Made by a program: the position numbers and the translations under genes. From assembly GCA_949126835.1 (NCBI GenBank), contig OX421502.1, forward strand, positions 35,985,789 through 36,049,788: a stretch of 64,000 nucleotides of DNA. The letters run 5' to 3'. Source of the DNA: Anisus vortex. Taxonomy: Eukaryota; Mollusca; Gastropoda; Planorbidae. Positions 1 to 12,204 of the stretch are shown in pieces (the first letter of the stretch is position 1; every line of letters starts with the position of its first letter). The notes under the pieces were generated by a model, which worked only from the letters and a program-made list of their open reading frames with translations, searched no databases and was not told the origin of the DNA.

Positions 1-56
1 TACGCGGGTTACAAAGAAAGGCGAGAGAGAGAGACTCAAGAGAACAAGGTTTATCG

Positions 57-251
57 CAGTGCCGTTGCTAGGGATTTGGGGGCCCGGGGGGGGGGGTTGG
101 CCTCTTTGGGGGCCCCTGCATTTTGACATTCGACATGAGAAAAAAAACAACAATTCGGACACTCGGATCCTCTGGGGCCCCCCCTCAAGTATAGAGGCCC
201 GGGGGGACTTTCGAATTCGGACCCCCACCCCCTCCCCTAGTTACGCCACTG
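57..251. mobile_element. hAT-type MITE
   Basis: A 195-bp element with no coding capacity. The 8-bp direct repeat GTTTATCG occurs at 49-56 and again at 252-259, the target-site duplication length typical of hAT transposons. The left end begins CAGTGCCGTTGCTAGGG and the right end, read on the other strand, begins CAGTGGCGTAACTAGGG, giving imperfect terminal inverted repeats. The interior is rich in G and C runs, unlike the AT-rich surroundings. No transposase is present, so it must have been mobilised in trans. Confidence 0.85.
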
Positions 252-661
252 GTTTATCGTTGTAGACAAAATGATCGCGTACAGTACAGTTATTATAGTT
301 ATATGCAACTAAAAAAGCTTAGCGCTGGCCCAACAGGCTACCTTAGTTTTGCACGTGTGCGCAGCCTATTATTTCATAGGCCTTATTACAAACTACAAAG
401 CAGTAAAAGATTGTCAGCAGTAGCACGCTGTCACGGTGTTTAGTCTGGCTCTTTCATCCCCCCCCTTGTTAATCCCATCATTTATATTATGCGTTCGAAG
501 AACGGTAATGTGCACAGGAAGCCGAAATTTAACGTATAGCAATGAGGTCAAGAAAGAAATACTTAACTTATGAAACATGAAAATGGCATTCGTGTGTGTG
601 ACATAGCAAATCTGTAGGCCTACAGTAGCATATCTTAAAATCAACTATCTATCCACTATGG

Positions 662-1013
662 CAGTTGTCGGGAACCTTTTTGTCTTAGAGAGCCATGTAT
701 ATCACATATTTTGAAAAGTAATTATGTGAGAGCCATATAAATATGTTTAAAACAAAAAATTCAAGTAAATGTGTGCATTTTGTGTAATTGCAACACTAAA
801 AGTACAATAATTATGTCTCTGAATTCTTCTGATGCTGAGCTGCAGTAGACTTTAGCTCATTTGTAGAATGAAATATTGATATGCAATTAATGTGTAGATC
901 AAAAAGTCTAAAAAAAACTTTTTTAAAAAAATAATCGAACATTTGTCTGCGAGCCAGATGCAGCCATGAAAAGAGCCACATCTGGCTCGCGATCCATGGG
1001 TTCCCGACCCCTG
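662..1013. mobile_element. hAT-type MITE
   Basis: A 352-bp non-coding element flanked by the perfect 8-bp duplication CACTATGG at 654-661 and 1014-1021. The left end is CAGTTGTCGGGAACC and the right end on the opposite strand is CAGGGGTCGGGAACCC. The subterminal GAGCCA motif repeats inside. Terminal sequence and duplication length fit the hAT superfamily. There is no open frame of note. Confidence 0.88.
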
Positions 1014-1021
1014 CACTATGG

Positions 1022-3297
1022 AGTCGTCCATTAATAATGCCAACAAAATAGGGGGAGGGCGGGGCTTGAAAACGTTTGACAATCAGTGAGAACGGGGGTC
1101 AAGAAAAGTTGACGCCAACAATATGTTACTTTTTATATTTTTATAATAAATTAAAAAATGGAAATTAGTCGTGCGTTTGTATGACACACATTCACTTGCC
1201 CATCAACAACCTACAATTTAATAATAGAATAGACATATGTCCCAAACTTCGAGGCTTAAGCCTCCCTCTCTAAGCCAAGGCCTACCGATCTGAATGACAT
1301 TACAAAAGGGTAGCCTACACCCCGTGTGTAATGGGGAAGGGTTATGGATTGTGTAAACTATGTATGTATGTGGGGGAATATGTTGCACGGCAGGAGGGCA
1401 ATATAAGGAATTTATTTTACAATGATATAAACTATTAGTCCAGGCCGACCATATTATATGAGAACCAGGCGATAAAACTGAGCAAGCTTCTACTAGAAGT
1501 TCTAGTCTCACAAGGCTCGGACAACATATCACTACCGATTGTATTGTCCCGACCGTACATATTGTTTAGAAAAGCCAGTCTTAACAAAAAATCCAATGTG
1601 TCATACCTGAAAAAATAATCGTACAATTCAGCTATGCAACGTATTAAAAGGAAATTATTGCTAATATTTGTTTGTGGTTTATGTCATGTCTTGTATTATA
1701 ATAAAGTAAAGGTTTTAAATTACGTTTTAATTTTTCTTTTCTGAATAGCAATCTACTCCATGCCCTTAGGCCACCCATAAAGAAAGAGAACTATTATGAA
1801 TTCATCATTGCATGCATTTATATGTTATCAATATTGACAAGCCTTCTTATAATCAATCAGGACTGCCGATCCCTGAAATGTGCGGACAAGGGGAGATAAC
1901 TAAACTAACATCATAATCATACAGCACTTGACATCTTATTGTTTGATCATTACCGAATCCAAACATAAAACTAAAACCTTCAGGGCAATGAGCTCATTCG
2001 TCATCGCACATAAATGGATTTATAAACAACCGCCAGCCCCCTTAATTTTTTAAAAATTTGCCCACATAATATTAATATGACATAAATTATAATTTGTCAA
2101 CAGACATGGGTAGATAATCCTGACATGGCCAGGAATATACCCAAGATTTACAATTACAATATATATTCCTAATCAATGGATTACACCTTCAATCCAGCAC
2201 AAAACTAAACAAGAAATATTTCAGAGAAATACAAATGAAATACAAATTGTATTATGGCAATATTGTTATTTAATTTTAAATGCAATAGTATAGCATGTAG
2301 AAAACTCAAAATATTTTTTTAAACATTTTCCTATTCCTATTTTTTAAAGTCATTTAGAAAAAACATTACAGCTGTAATAATTTTTTTATTTTTAAGAGAA
2401 ACTTCATAACAAACAACTAGGCATATAAAGTTTATGTTTTGATAACATGTTCAACAATCTAAAAAACTACATTTAATAGTGTAATAGTATTTGGTTAAAC
2501 AGATAATGAGCCTTTAAAACAAAACCACTACAACAGAATTAATATGAATAAATACCGGTACATTTGTTAAAGACTTACAATAATAAGGAATTAATGTTGA
2601 GTAATCTAGTCCATTAAAACTTTATTAGCATGAACAACACAACAACTATTGAGTATGAGATCATGAAATGCCCTTTTGAAATACATTTGTATTTAATAGC
2701 TAAAACTTTAATTATAATAACATAATAACAACAAAAAAGTAACAAGAACTGCATAACACATGAATAAAGTGTTGCATTACAGTTTAGAGTGTCACTCAGT
2801 TTTCTATCAAAGTAGAAACAATTGATTCAACATTATTTTACTCTATCACTGGAACAATAATTCGATTCAATGATTAAATTAATATACATGAACACAGAAA
2901 GTATAGAATACAGTATTATATATAATCAACAAATGCACTAAATGTGTTCAACATTTAGCACACGGGCACAAAATGTACAGAAAGTGTGATGCAAATGGTT
3001 TAGGAAAAACTAAAATGTCATTTTAGGAGATTCTATAAATTAATGAATGATTAATGATAACATCTTGCACTGGCATATATTTACATATTTAAACTAAGAT
3101 ACAGATATTTCTTAATGCATGTAAGTAAAAGTAACCCTTAGCGTTTCGCCAATTTAGTCCGTAACGTTTTTTTCATTGGTACTTGCGCATCCACTAAGTT
3201 TCATTCATACTTTCTTCCTAAAGCAATAGATGTGAAGATTCACTGAACAGTCCATTTCAACAACAACAACAATGGCAACTAATGGGATTCAATGCTG
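1022..3297. other. MSL3 downstream region, no gene seen
   Basis: This stretch holds no convincing exon on either strand. It is AT-rich. The part next to 3297 is expected to contain the 3' untranslated region of MSL3 on the minus strand; an AATAAA on that strand lies at 2621-2626, but the true cleavage site cannot be fixed from sequence. A weakly coding-looking minus-strand stretch at 1435-1626 was not recognised and may be an old retroelement fragment. Confidence 0.5.
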
Positions 3298-6200
3298 TTA
3301 ATTCTGTATGGCCTTAATGTATGTGTGATCATGGAATAGTTCACTTTGGTGATCCACCATGTACCTATACAGAAATGTAGAAACAGATATTTATACATAA
3401 AATAACATCAAAATCATCATCAAAACTAATATAGATAGATCACTGATCCTTATAATTATGATCTCAGTCAGAGTTTGAAAATTGTGGACCTTCACTTACA
3501 AAACGTATAAACTAGTTCAATTACATTACTTCCACATTTTATTTTTTTGAATACATTGAAAAATTATTTGTATACTTTAGTAATCTCAAAAGCATGCTGG
3601 TATGAATGAATACATTTTGCATGGGGTGTAACTGCCTCATTTTCCTTATTTGTTTAAAATGTTACAAGAAAGACATCTCTGAAAACAACTAAATGCTAAA
3701 TGTTTAGGTCAGTGTTATGCACCCAATCTGTGTCACCAAATCATTCAATACTTGTACTGCTATGTAAGAGTAGTATTTTATTGGTATGAGTGGCAGGGAT
3801 TTAGTAGATAGTTGGTGTGTGTGGCAGTAATTAAGTAATTCAGACAGCATTACTGTATGTAATACATACTACAGGCAATGACATACAAAGTAATTAACTG
3901 GGTGTAGGCAGAGAGAGACTTTACTGTAGGTAATACAATTTGAAGGTAACAGACTTACTGTAGGCAGTGATGAATAAATTTAACAATAATCTGTAGTTGA
4001 ACATCTTTTATGTGCATTTTCTTCAAAAGCTCAGGCAGCTTCACTGTTATGTAGAAAGAGAAAATACAGATTGAAAATTATATTTGGATTAACAAGTGAA
4101 TTTTCTTAAAACCTAAGGAATGCACACAAAGTAGGCATTGGAATCTGGTCATTATTAGACTATAAGTGGAAAAGAATCATCCATTGTTACTGAGTGTTAA
4201 TTAATTAATGGATAAATAGGTTGACTTTCAATGCTATCATTTTTTTGTTGACAATTATGTTTCAAAGTTTGAAACAACTGGTAAACTATATCCTTTTGTC
4301 TTTTTCTATTGATTCTCTGCAGTGGTTATCATTATATCAATTACATCAAAATAAATTATATCTTATTTTTTATCACATTTATATTGAGCGGCAGTGCATT
4401 CAGCTGGCAAACCGAAGGTCCTGGGTTCGAATCCTGGTAAAATCTAGGATTTGTTCTAGGTTCTGGAGGGTATCCTTGATTGGATCAAATTGGGGTTGAC
4501 AGCCATGGAAATATTCATTAAATGTATTGAAGCAGTCAGTTGCTATCCCTACAAAAAAATATTTTTACCGTTGAAGATAAGTACCGGTACTCACCAAACA
4601 TGCGAAGCAGATGTACAGTCCCATAAATTTGGGAAGGGTTAATGGTTCCATTTGAGGCAACATCAGTTGGCAGCAGCTGCCATCCCAGGATTCTGTCCAT
4701 TGCATCCTCCCTGCCCCTTGAAGATCCGAGGGTTAAGCTTTCTGTTCCTGCCGCACTGCAAGCTGCCTCTTGTCCATTTGTAAGAAGATCTTCAAACTGA
4801 GTTGAGAAAAGTTTCACTTAATAAAATATTATGTTGGTCTCAATGTCTAAAGTCGAGATTAGTATATTTTATCATAAATTAAATACATTTTACAATGTTT
4901 TATAAAAAAATTAATGCTAATGATTTTTTTTTAAATAATTTATTTTGCAGATAACAGCTAAATGTTTACAATTAGTAATTTAAAAATAACCAGTAGATAT
5001 TTAATACTGATTTCAAAAGATGGGAAAAGGTCATCTACTTTATAATTTTGGAACATTTCAATTATAACATATTACTTGTATAATAATTCAGTCTTTAAAC
5101 ACAGTAAAAAAAATATTACTGTTGTTGATTTTTTTTATATTCAACTAATAATTTTGAAATGTGCAATATTTGGCTATAGGTAAAACTAAATGTAAAAAAC
5201 AAAAAAGATGGAAAAAAGTACTGTGTTAATTGTTTGGGGAATCAAAATCTTAACACTGTGGCTGATCTAATGTGATGTAAATTATGAAGAAATTTAGAAT
5301 ATACAGACGAACCTAATCTTTATATATATATATATATATTTCATAAAATGTGACATTCATCATGAATCAAAAAGCAAGAAGACAAAAAAACTTTAGACAA
5401 GAGAATACATTTTTCTATTAATGTTTGGCATAAACATCAGTGTTTGATGAATAGTTCTGAAATGACCATACCTGACTAGATGATGGAAGCTCTATAGGTA
5501 TCATATCAATGTCCGCATCACTCATTGGTTCTTGTTTAACAATCACACCGCTAGAGACCTCAACCACCTCAAAATGTGCTTTTCGTCGCGTCCTGGAAGC
5601 AATAGGAACAATCTGCTCACGGCGTGTGTCTGGCCCGGCTGTGCTCTTTGTTGGGGAGGCCTCCGTGGGTTTGGGTGATTTGTTGCCAGAAGCTGCTGCA
5701 GAAGAGGACGGTTTGGTTGACTTGTTTGGGGGATGGGCGCCCTCCACTTTCGGCACCTCGTGTACAGAGCGCCGTGTGATTCTTCTGGCTGGCAAATCTG
5801 TTCTATGCTCTGACGGGGATGAAGGGGGAGGTGCTGATGAGTGTTGCTGATGTTGTCGTGTTGTTCTTTCAGCCTTCCCATGAGAAGAATTTTGTTTCAT
5901 TGACTTTTGCAGATCTGTGTTTGAGCACCTGAAAAAATATGTAATAAAAAAAAAATTTCACTTTTTTAATGATATATACAGGTATTAACAATGGTTTTCT
6001 TTGCCCAAATAAGAGACATTTTTAGCTTATTAGTACTACTGTCTGCTTGTCTAATTACTTTCATGGCTATTTCATTGTGGTTCATATGTTTAATATCTGT
6101 CATTGGGGATGAATCAATATACATAATTACCGTGAGTTTGTTTGTCTATGTTTATTTATATATATCTGCCCTCTATAGACTCCTAAGCTATTTAATGGGT

Positions 6201-9200
6201 TGGGACAAAATATAAAGACATAAATAGGAAACATCTACCAAAAATTTTTTATTATCTCACCTATATTGCCATATTCTATTATTAAAAAAAACAACAACAT
6301 ATTACTAATTAATTATGTTAAGGTTGAACTAGAGCATCATTTACAAAATATTCAGAGCGATGTCCTTTAAAAATTCCCTCAAATTATGTGTGGTTAGGTC
6401 CATCTGCGTTTCCCTTGCTGCGAAAGCTTTATTTACAAGCATAACTACTAGTCATTTAATAATGACATTTCTTTATCTTTGATATCTATCAAAGCTGATT
6501 AGTCCAACAATTACCAAACTTACACTTCTTTATCCTTGGCACTGAGGTCTGAATGTTTGATGTCTTTCACAGCTGATTCATACTGCTGCTGTTCAGCTGC
6601 ATATAACAGAATGATTGGAAGTGTAAAGTCAAAGATGATTCTTAAACTGTCCACAAACTCCTTGCAAAGAGAAATACTGAAAAAAAAATCAAGACCTATT
6701 TAAAATTGATTTTTACAAATATGGATAGTGTGCTGCATGCCATAGTAATTGTAAGATGCTGAAAACGTTGTAGAGTAAAATGTCATATTGTAAACTAACC
6801 TTTGTTCATATAAACACACTAATAAATGTTGAAAAATTCAAACAATTTTGTATTTTGTGTTTATTTGGTTCAACCCTAAAAGTGGTAAAGGGGTTTACTG
6901 TATTTTTGTCATAAACAAAGTAGTTGTCTGTTTGTTTCACACTAGGTCAGTCAATAGGCATCAATATTAATAAAAGGCAACACTAAGATATATTACCATT
7001 TATCAGCTGAACATTTCAAGGTATGTTTACTGCTGCTTGTTCTGGTTTTCTCCCTCCCAGCTGAAGGATCACACAAAAAGTTAACACAGAAAGTTTTCAT
7101 GAAGCTCTCCAGTATCTCCACAACACAAGGTTTGGCTGGAATGTGACTCAACTGTAATCCATACAACAGAGAATACAAAGTTAATGGAATGTGACTCAGC
7201 TGTAATCCATACAACAGAGAATACAAAGTTAATGGAATGTGACTCAACCGTAATCCATACAACAGAGAATACAAAGTTAATGGAATGTGACTCAGCTGTA
7301 ATCCATACAACAGAGAATACAAAGTTAATGGAATGTGACTAAACTGTAATCCATACAACAGAGAATACTAAGTTAATGGAATGTGACTCAACTGTAATCC
7401 ATACAACAGAGAGTACAAGTTAATGGTTTTTTTATATAAATAAACAAACCTGTGAATTAATTTATGTGAGAGAAACTAAATGAATTCATTGCTATTATTG
7501 GGCATAACAAAAATGCAAGTGACATCTAAATTTCAGTTGAAAATGTAAATAAAACACCTATGGTCTTTAATAAATAATCAATGTTGTTAAAATGTATGTG
7601 TAGGTAAATGTAAATATAAATGTAAATATTTTGACATGTTTCAAAATAAATAAGTTTCTCATGCAGCCTAAATAAAATTATTAATTTGATTTAAAATATA
7701 GTTACAAAATTAGAGTCTTTATCATCATTTTAAATCGATATAAAAAAAGGAAAGTACAGAAAAATAGATTGGAAATGCCACAAACAACTTATTGACAAAA
7801 TACTTTTTATTTTTTTAAATTTTATTGGTAAAAATGGAAAGGAAAAAACCTTACCTTATTTTTCTTATTAATAAGATTATAATCATCTTCTAGCTGCACT
7901 TTCAGACTGTCTGGTATTTCAAATTCCACAATGCTGGATTTCTGGAACACAAAAAACACTGTATAAAACTTTGGCAACACTTTTGCACCCCCTTACTAAT
8001 TTTTGCAGACCTTTTTTTAAGGGGATGGGCTGATAACAAGGCTTATTGGGTTTTTAAAAATGCTCTTAGTCTTCATATCTATCTTAATGTGTTAAGCAAG
8101 GTGGTAATCTCAATCTAGGAAACTATATCTGTGTTGAAGATTTTAACATGGCTAGGTGGATTTTGTCATTTTCTGGCTTTTAGTTTTAGACAATCACACC
8201 AGAGTTTGCAATTCTTTTATGCATTTCTTTTGTTATTTTAAATTTTTTACTACCATCACTAATGGAAAGATAAAAAAATGTTATGTTGGGGCCTAGCTTA
8301 AATGCCAGGCCGTGTAGAGCTCACCTTTTTAAGCAAAGGATATAGCAGAATTCATTAATGAGTTCATGATATCATATGGTCCTCTCAAGATAACTATTTA
8401 CCTAACATGTTAATTTTATATGTTACAGAAACCCGTTTTTTACAAATTATTAATGCTGCCTATCTTTAGATTGTTTAATCTAAGTGCACATTATGCAAGA
8501 TTAACTAAAAATGTGTATCATTTTTTTAATTGTTGTGTCGTTACAGAAACTAAAAAAAAACTTTATGTCTTTGTTGAAAAGAACTGTTTTTTAAAATACA
8601 ATGCCAGAACAATGATACATTATTTTGAGTTTCTGAAGATTCCAATATAAGATTTATTATAATGATAAATGTAGGAAAAAGAATTTAACAAAGTAATATT
8701 CAGGCTGCATGAATATATATTATCTTGTGTTTATATACAACAAAATCTTACCAGTCTCTTTCTTTCCTGGCCCAGTTTGTTTTTTCCAATTTTCTATGGT
8801 GGGAAAAATTACAAAAAAACTATATACACTTTAAAGCCAGAAATTATTTTACATTCTTAAATTTATTTAACATTTAGACAATATTTTCACAGTCTAATTC
8901 AATTCAAATAAAACAACATTACAATAGCTAAATCCTTTATGTTGACAAATATTTTTATCACTGAAAATTATTGACTCACTTTTCCAGAATCAGATTCTTC
9001 TTCAGAATCTTCACTCTCTGTTAGAACATCAAACTCAGGTGGGGCGCCACCAAACGCTTCATGGAGGATTGTATTGATTTTCCGTCTCCTCTGACTGTTC
9101 TTGCGGCTGCTATAAAAATAATACAGAAAAAAGGTTTGTATGACTTTCAAAGATAGTAACTCATGTTCAGTAATTTAATCTGATCCAATATTTATTTTTT

Positions 9201-12200
9201 TACAAAGAATCCTTTTCTCAAATCTTACAATTTTTTAGCAGTTTCTGCCAACTTTCTCATAAGTTCTCTGTTTTCATCTGTATTTCTTAACAAATAGTGT
9301 TCTCCAACCTGGCGGTCCCAACTGTTGCAAGAGAAAGATGTAAACACATTCAAAATAGCAGGTCACATTTATTAAATAATGTTTTTTTTTATTAAATAAT
9401 TTTATTTGAATTATAAATTAGACAACAAATATTATTTCTAGCTGTTATTAATATTTTAAAAAGCTCACCTGCTGTTCCAGCCTTGGAAGTGTACAACATA
9501 GGCAGGTTTCTTTTTTCCACTAGCATCTTTTACTTGTCTTTGTTCAACAACCTGAGGGAAGAATGTTTTTTAATGATTCATTAAATATAAAAATAAAAAA
9601 AAGATATAAAAACGATCAATTTAAATCTGAATATAGGCTCTTACGCTTCTCACGTGTAGAATTTTTAATTCAGGAAACATTGTTGCAGCTTAACATTCTA
9701 TATTTTTAGATGCAAAAATATATTCAACATAGACATAGCTCATGAATAAACAGTGATGCATTAACATAATAAAGCAAACAAAGATGTGATTTTTCCCCTA
9801 CCGATTTAGTTTTTCAATAAATGCTAACTTGGCACAATGGATTATTTACAATACAATAAAGATATGAGAAGACTTTTATTTTTCTTAGTTTGAAGTTAAA
9901 GCTGTTAAACGATCTATAATTGCAAATCTGATTATCAGTTTCAAAAGTGATAACCGGTTTGGATAGCTCTTTTTATTATTGATTTTGTTTGAAGGTAATC
10001 ATTTACTTGTGGTGGCGATTTTTTTTATTCTGAAGACATTATTTAAAATAACCATGCTAGATTTAAAACAAAACAAATAATAATAAGAAGAAAAAGAACA
10101 AGATGAAGACTTGTATAGCGCATATCCCGTTGTGCTGTCAACAGTTACAGACATAGTAGTACAGACAACGAATAAAAGAAAAAATGTATAAATGAAAATA
10201 ATAAAATAAAATAATAAACTGCTACTTGAATAGGTAGGTCTTCAGCTGGCTTCTGAAAGTGTTAAGGCTAGGGCTCTGTCAAAGTTGTAGTGGGAGGGCA
10301 TTCCATGCGGACGGGCCCACATATGAGAATGCCCGTTTGCCAGCGGACACCAGTTTCACACAAGGGATAAATAAATAAATGCCTTGCTAACTCTAATTGG
10401 ACCAATACATTTTTTTTCATCACAGCTTGTGTATTGTGTAAACAACTAAACAATGCCATTTTGGCTACCCCAGCCTGTAACATTCTGGTAATAAAATAGG
10501 GTTGCTTTCTTTGATCTTAGGTTAGTAAGGTTACAGGGCAAAGGTTACTAAGTGCTAAAGTATTTTCAAGGCAGTTATTTAAATCATTTAGTAGAATATA
10601 AATAATTCAAAGTGGACAATGAGCTGCACCACTTGCTTGTCTGTGTATCATATCATATCTCGAATGGAGTATGTGGTATAATTTGTACACACAATGAGTA
10701 AAAAGAATGACGTTGAGATTATTTTTATGACAACATCAAACTTTGCGCACAAACTTTGTAAATAAAGGGAAAAAATGTCATTCTTGTTTAAATTGTTTAC
10801 TTGTCGTACATGACTTTTATATTAACTTTGTAACGGGCAAGGTTTAAATTGCCAGGATCAACTTTATACATAAATCAAACTTTTCAAAAGATCTTTGTGA
10901 ATGAAGGGATAAACAAATTTCGTTCACTTTTAAATTACCGGCAAATACGTTATCACTAATAGAGCTCATTATAACTGCATGGGTAGTGTATTTTAAAATT
11001 ACTTTTAGTTGGTCCGGAGAACCAGACACATCCATAAATTGCTGAGGAGAAAGTTTTTTTTAATGTATAAAAATGTCCATTGTGTAGGGTACAGGTCTCA
11101 GGTACTCTGGCTGGTATATATAGAATCATGCATGACCTATATAGATGCTAGGCGCATGTATTAGCCTAGGCATTATGTACCAGTCCAGCATAATATGGGA
11201 CAAGACTATGACAAGAGATAAGGGTAGACTCACTTCTCACTAGTGAGTGTGAACAGCCTAACAATTTTTTACATTCTTTGTTGTTTATAATTCTTGAGCC
11301 ACTAGTCACTAGAGGCAGTAGTGGCCTGATTACCAAATTAACTAAACACGTAGTAAACATAGTTTTGTTATTGTTATTTTATTAAAGGCCTAGCCTACAT
11401 TACAGACGCTCCTTCTATTATATTCTATATAAAGACGATTTTTGTGTCCTACGCACATTTGTGGTTAGTTTCTAGTCTTATCTTATCTTATAAGTTTACA
11501 GACGTTCCTTCTAGGTAGAAGATTATTACGTCTACTAGGCCCAAAACTCCTGCAAGGTGACAGGGATCCGTCGGAGGCAGGGATAGAACCCGCGACCTGT
11601 CAGTTGTTTTTGGTTGACAGTTCGGTAACTAACCGCTTCTCCTGCATTTCTATTAGTGTTTTTAATGATGTTAAGTTACTGGTTTTCTTGGTTTGTTCAG
11701 GCACCCCATTCCATGCCTGGATGCCACTTGAGAAGAAAGAGTTATTATAATTAGGCCTATTATAAATAATAAGACTTTTAGGGCCTACTTATAATTATAT
11801 ATTTAAATAAGTTTATATAGTTATATAGTCTAGCTAGGCCTATGCACTTTTTCTCGCATCAGAATAAGGAAAGTGTTAGGCCTATAGCTATAGTTCTTAT
11901 CAGTTATAAGTTATAATTTTTATATCGTTATTATGAAATCGAATCAAACTGGAGACTTAACGCTTTTTTAAAAAGTGTGAATATTAAAAAATTCAAACTT
12001 TGATTTGAATCAAAATCAATTTAAATTTATCAAAATCAAAGGATGTTTACTTTACTAAAAAGACAAAAAATCGTAAAGAAAATTAAAAGTTTACTAAAAG
12101 AGTACCTTAGCATCGTATAATACTCTAGCTTTTGTAGCATCGGGCTCGAAACATAGTACAATTTCTCCAATGTCATATTCATAGCGAATCTGTCGCCCTG

Positions 12201-12204
12201 CCAT
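3298..12204 (-). CDS. MSL3: MSL3, male-specific lethal 3 homolog (chromo-barrel and MRG domains)
   Basis: Non-catalytic subunit of the MSL complex, in which it binds chromatin and MSL1 while MOF acetylates histone H4 lysine 16. Coding exons on the minus strand: 12106-12204, 9469-9551, 9229-9321, 8980-9109, 8752-8793, 7855-7941, 6997-7151, 6524-6676, 5472-5928, 4595-4796, 3959-4043 and 3298-3364. All junctions are GT..AG and the frame holds, giving 550 residues (human about 520). A chromo-barrel lies at residues 8-80 ([17 protein letters not shown], then HFQGWNSSWDR). Basic and acidic linkers follow. The first MRG half is about 150-262 ([13 protein letters not shown], then [18 protein letters not shown]). 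A Ser/Pro/Lys-rich insert fills 263-440. The second MRG half ends the protein ([20 protein letters not shown]). The start chosen is [11 protein letters not shown]; a methionine 24 codons upstream is in frame but does not look conserved. The [15 protein letters not shown] motif and the split MRG domain favour MSL3 over its relative MRG15. Confidence 0.93.
4388..4520 (+). repeat. tRNA-derived SINE (SINE-1), plus copy
   Basis: A tRNA-like head with a B-box-like GGTTCGAATCC is followed by a body that recurs elsewhere in the window, for example at 22490-22735 and 62285-62530 on the other strand. It ends in the shared GATTGGATCAAATTGG-type tail. It lies in the MSL3 intron between coding exons 10 and 11 (antisense to the gene). 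Confidence 0.65.
6114..6451 (+). mobile_element. short non-autonomous Helitron
   Basis: The left part carries ATAATTACCGTGAGTTTGTT and then CTATAGACTCCTAAGC..GGGACAAAAT, which match the copy at 26545 and, on the other strand, the copy ending near 38140. The right end is a small stem (GCTT/AAGC) followed by ATAACTACTAG and then T, the CTRR|T end expected of Helitrons. There are no terminal inverted repeats or target duplications. It lies in the MSL3 intron between coding exons 8 and 9. It is only 338 bp and encodes nothing. Confidence 0.65.
7138..7425. repeat. 48-bp minisatellite over the 3' splice site of MSL3 exon 7
   Basis: Six tandem copies of a 48-bp unit starting at 7138, 7186, 7234, 7282, 7330 and 7378; the last is 1 bp short. 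On the MSL3 strand each unit contains a pyrimidine-rich stretch, the GGATTACAG acceptor and the first codons of exon 7 (Leu-Ser-His-Ile-Pro). The exonic copy uses the acceptor before 7151. Copy 3 has ACGG in place of ACAG and should be dead; the other five keep the AG. Because 48 is a multiple of three, a 16-residue repeat stays open in the exon frame across most of the array. Confidence 0.92.
10085..10390 (-). mobile_element. LINE-B 3' fragment
   Basis: On the minus strand this matches the copy at 14627-15090: a degraded end of a reverse-transcriptase ORF, then a 3' tail with the ATAGCGCATATCCCGTTG motif and a TAATAA-rich terminus on the plus-strand left side. The coding remnant is broken by stops and frameshifts. 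It lies in the MSL3 intron between coding exons 1 and 2. Confidence 0.7.
10645..11040. repeat. dispersed repeat related to 56885-58815
   Basis: Shares scattered similarity, in the same order, with the element at 56885-58815: a GGAGTATGTGG-like start, GAGATTATTTTTAT followed by a CATCAAA.TTTGCGCA block, and GTTTAAATTGCC blocks. It has no coding frame. It looks like a shorter copy of the same non-autonomous element; its boundaries are approximate. Confidence 0.45.
11390..11765 (-). mobile_element. LINE-A 3' fragment interrupted by SINE-2
   Basis: On the minus strand the segment 11655-11765 encodes a remnant reading [19 protein letters not shown], the C-terminal end of a non-LTR reverse transcriptase ORF, as also seen at 32160-32250. 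The LINE 3' untranslated tail resumes at about 11395-11470 (GTGCGTAGGACAC, then GAAGGAGCGTCTGTAA in the LINE sense). Between the two lies a SINE at about 11470-11650, so the SINE inserted into the LINE. Confidence 0.7.
11470..11650 (-). repeat. tRNA-derived SINE (SINE-2), inserted in LINE-A
   Basis: Read on the minus strand it has a tRNA-like head with GGTTAGTTACCG and the B-box-like GGGTTCTATCCC, then a GACGGATCCCTGTCACC body. It ends in GACGTAATAATCTTCT..AGAAGGAACGTCTGTAA followed by repeated ATAAG. The copy at 60800-60962 has the same layout. It splits the LINE-A fragment around it. Confidence 0.75.

Noticed and set aside
1435..1626. Minus-strand frame near the window start as a gene
   Set aside because: Short, no splice partners, no recognised domain; at most an old retroelement fragment.
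5509..5850. 113-codon plus-strand frame
   Set aside because: It is the complement of MSL3 exon 9, whose minus-strand frame continues the MRG protein across both splice junctions.
6993..7358. 121-codon minus-strand frame taken as a stand-alone repeat protein
   Set aside because: Its C-terminal part is MSL3 exon 7; the repeated part is the intronic minisatellite kept open in frame.
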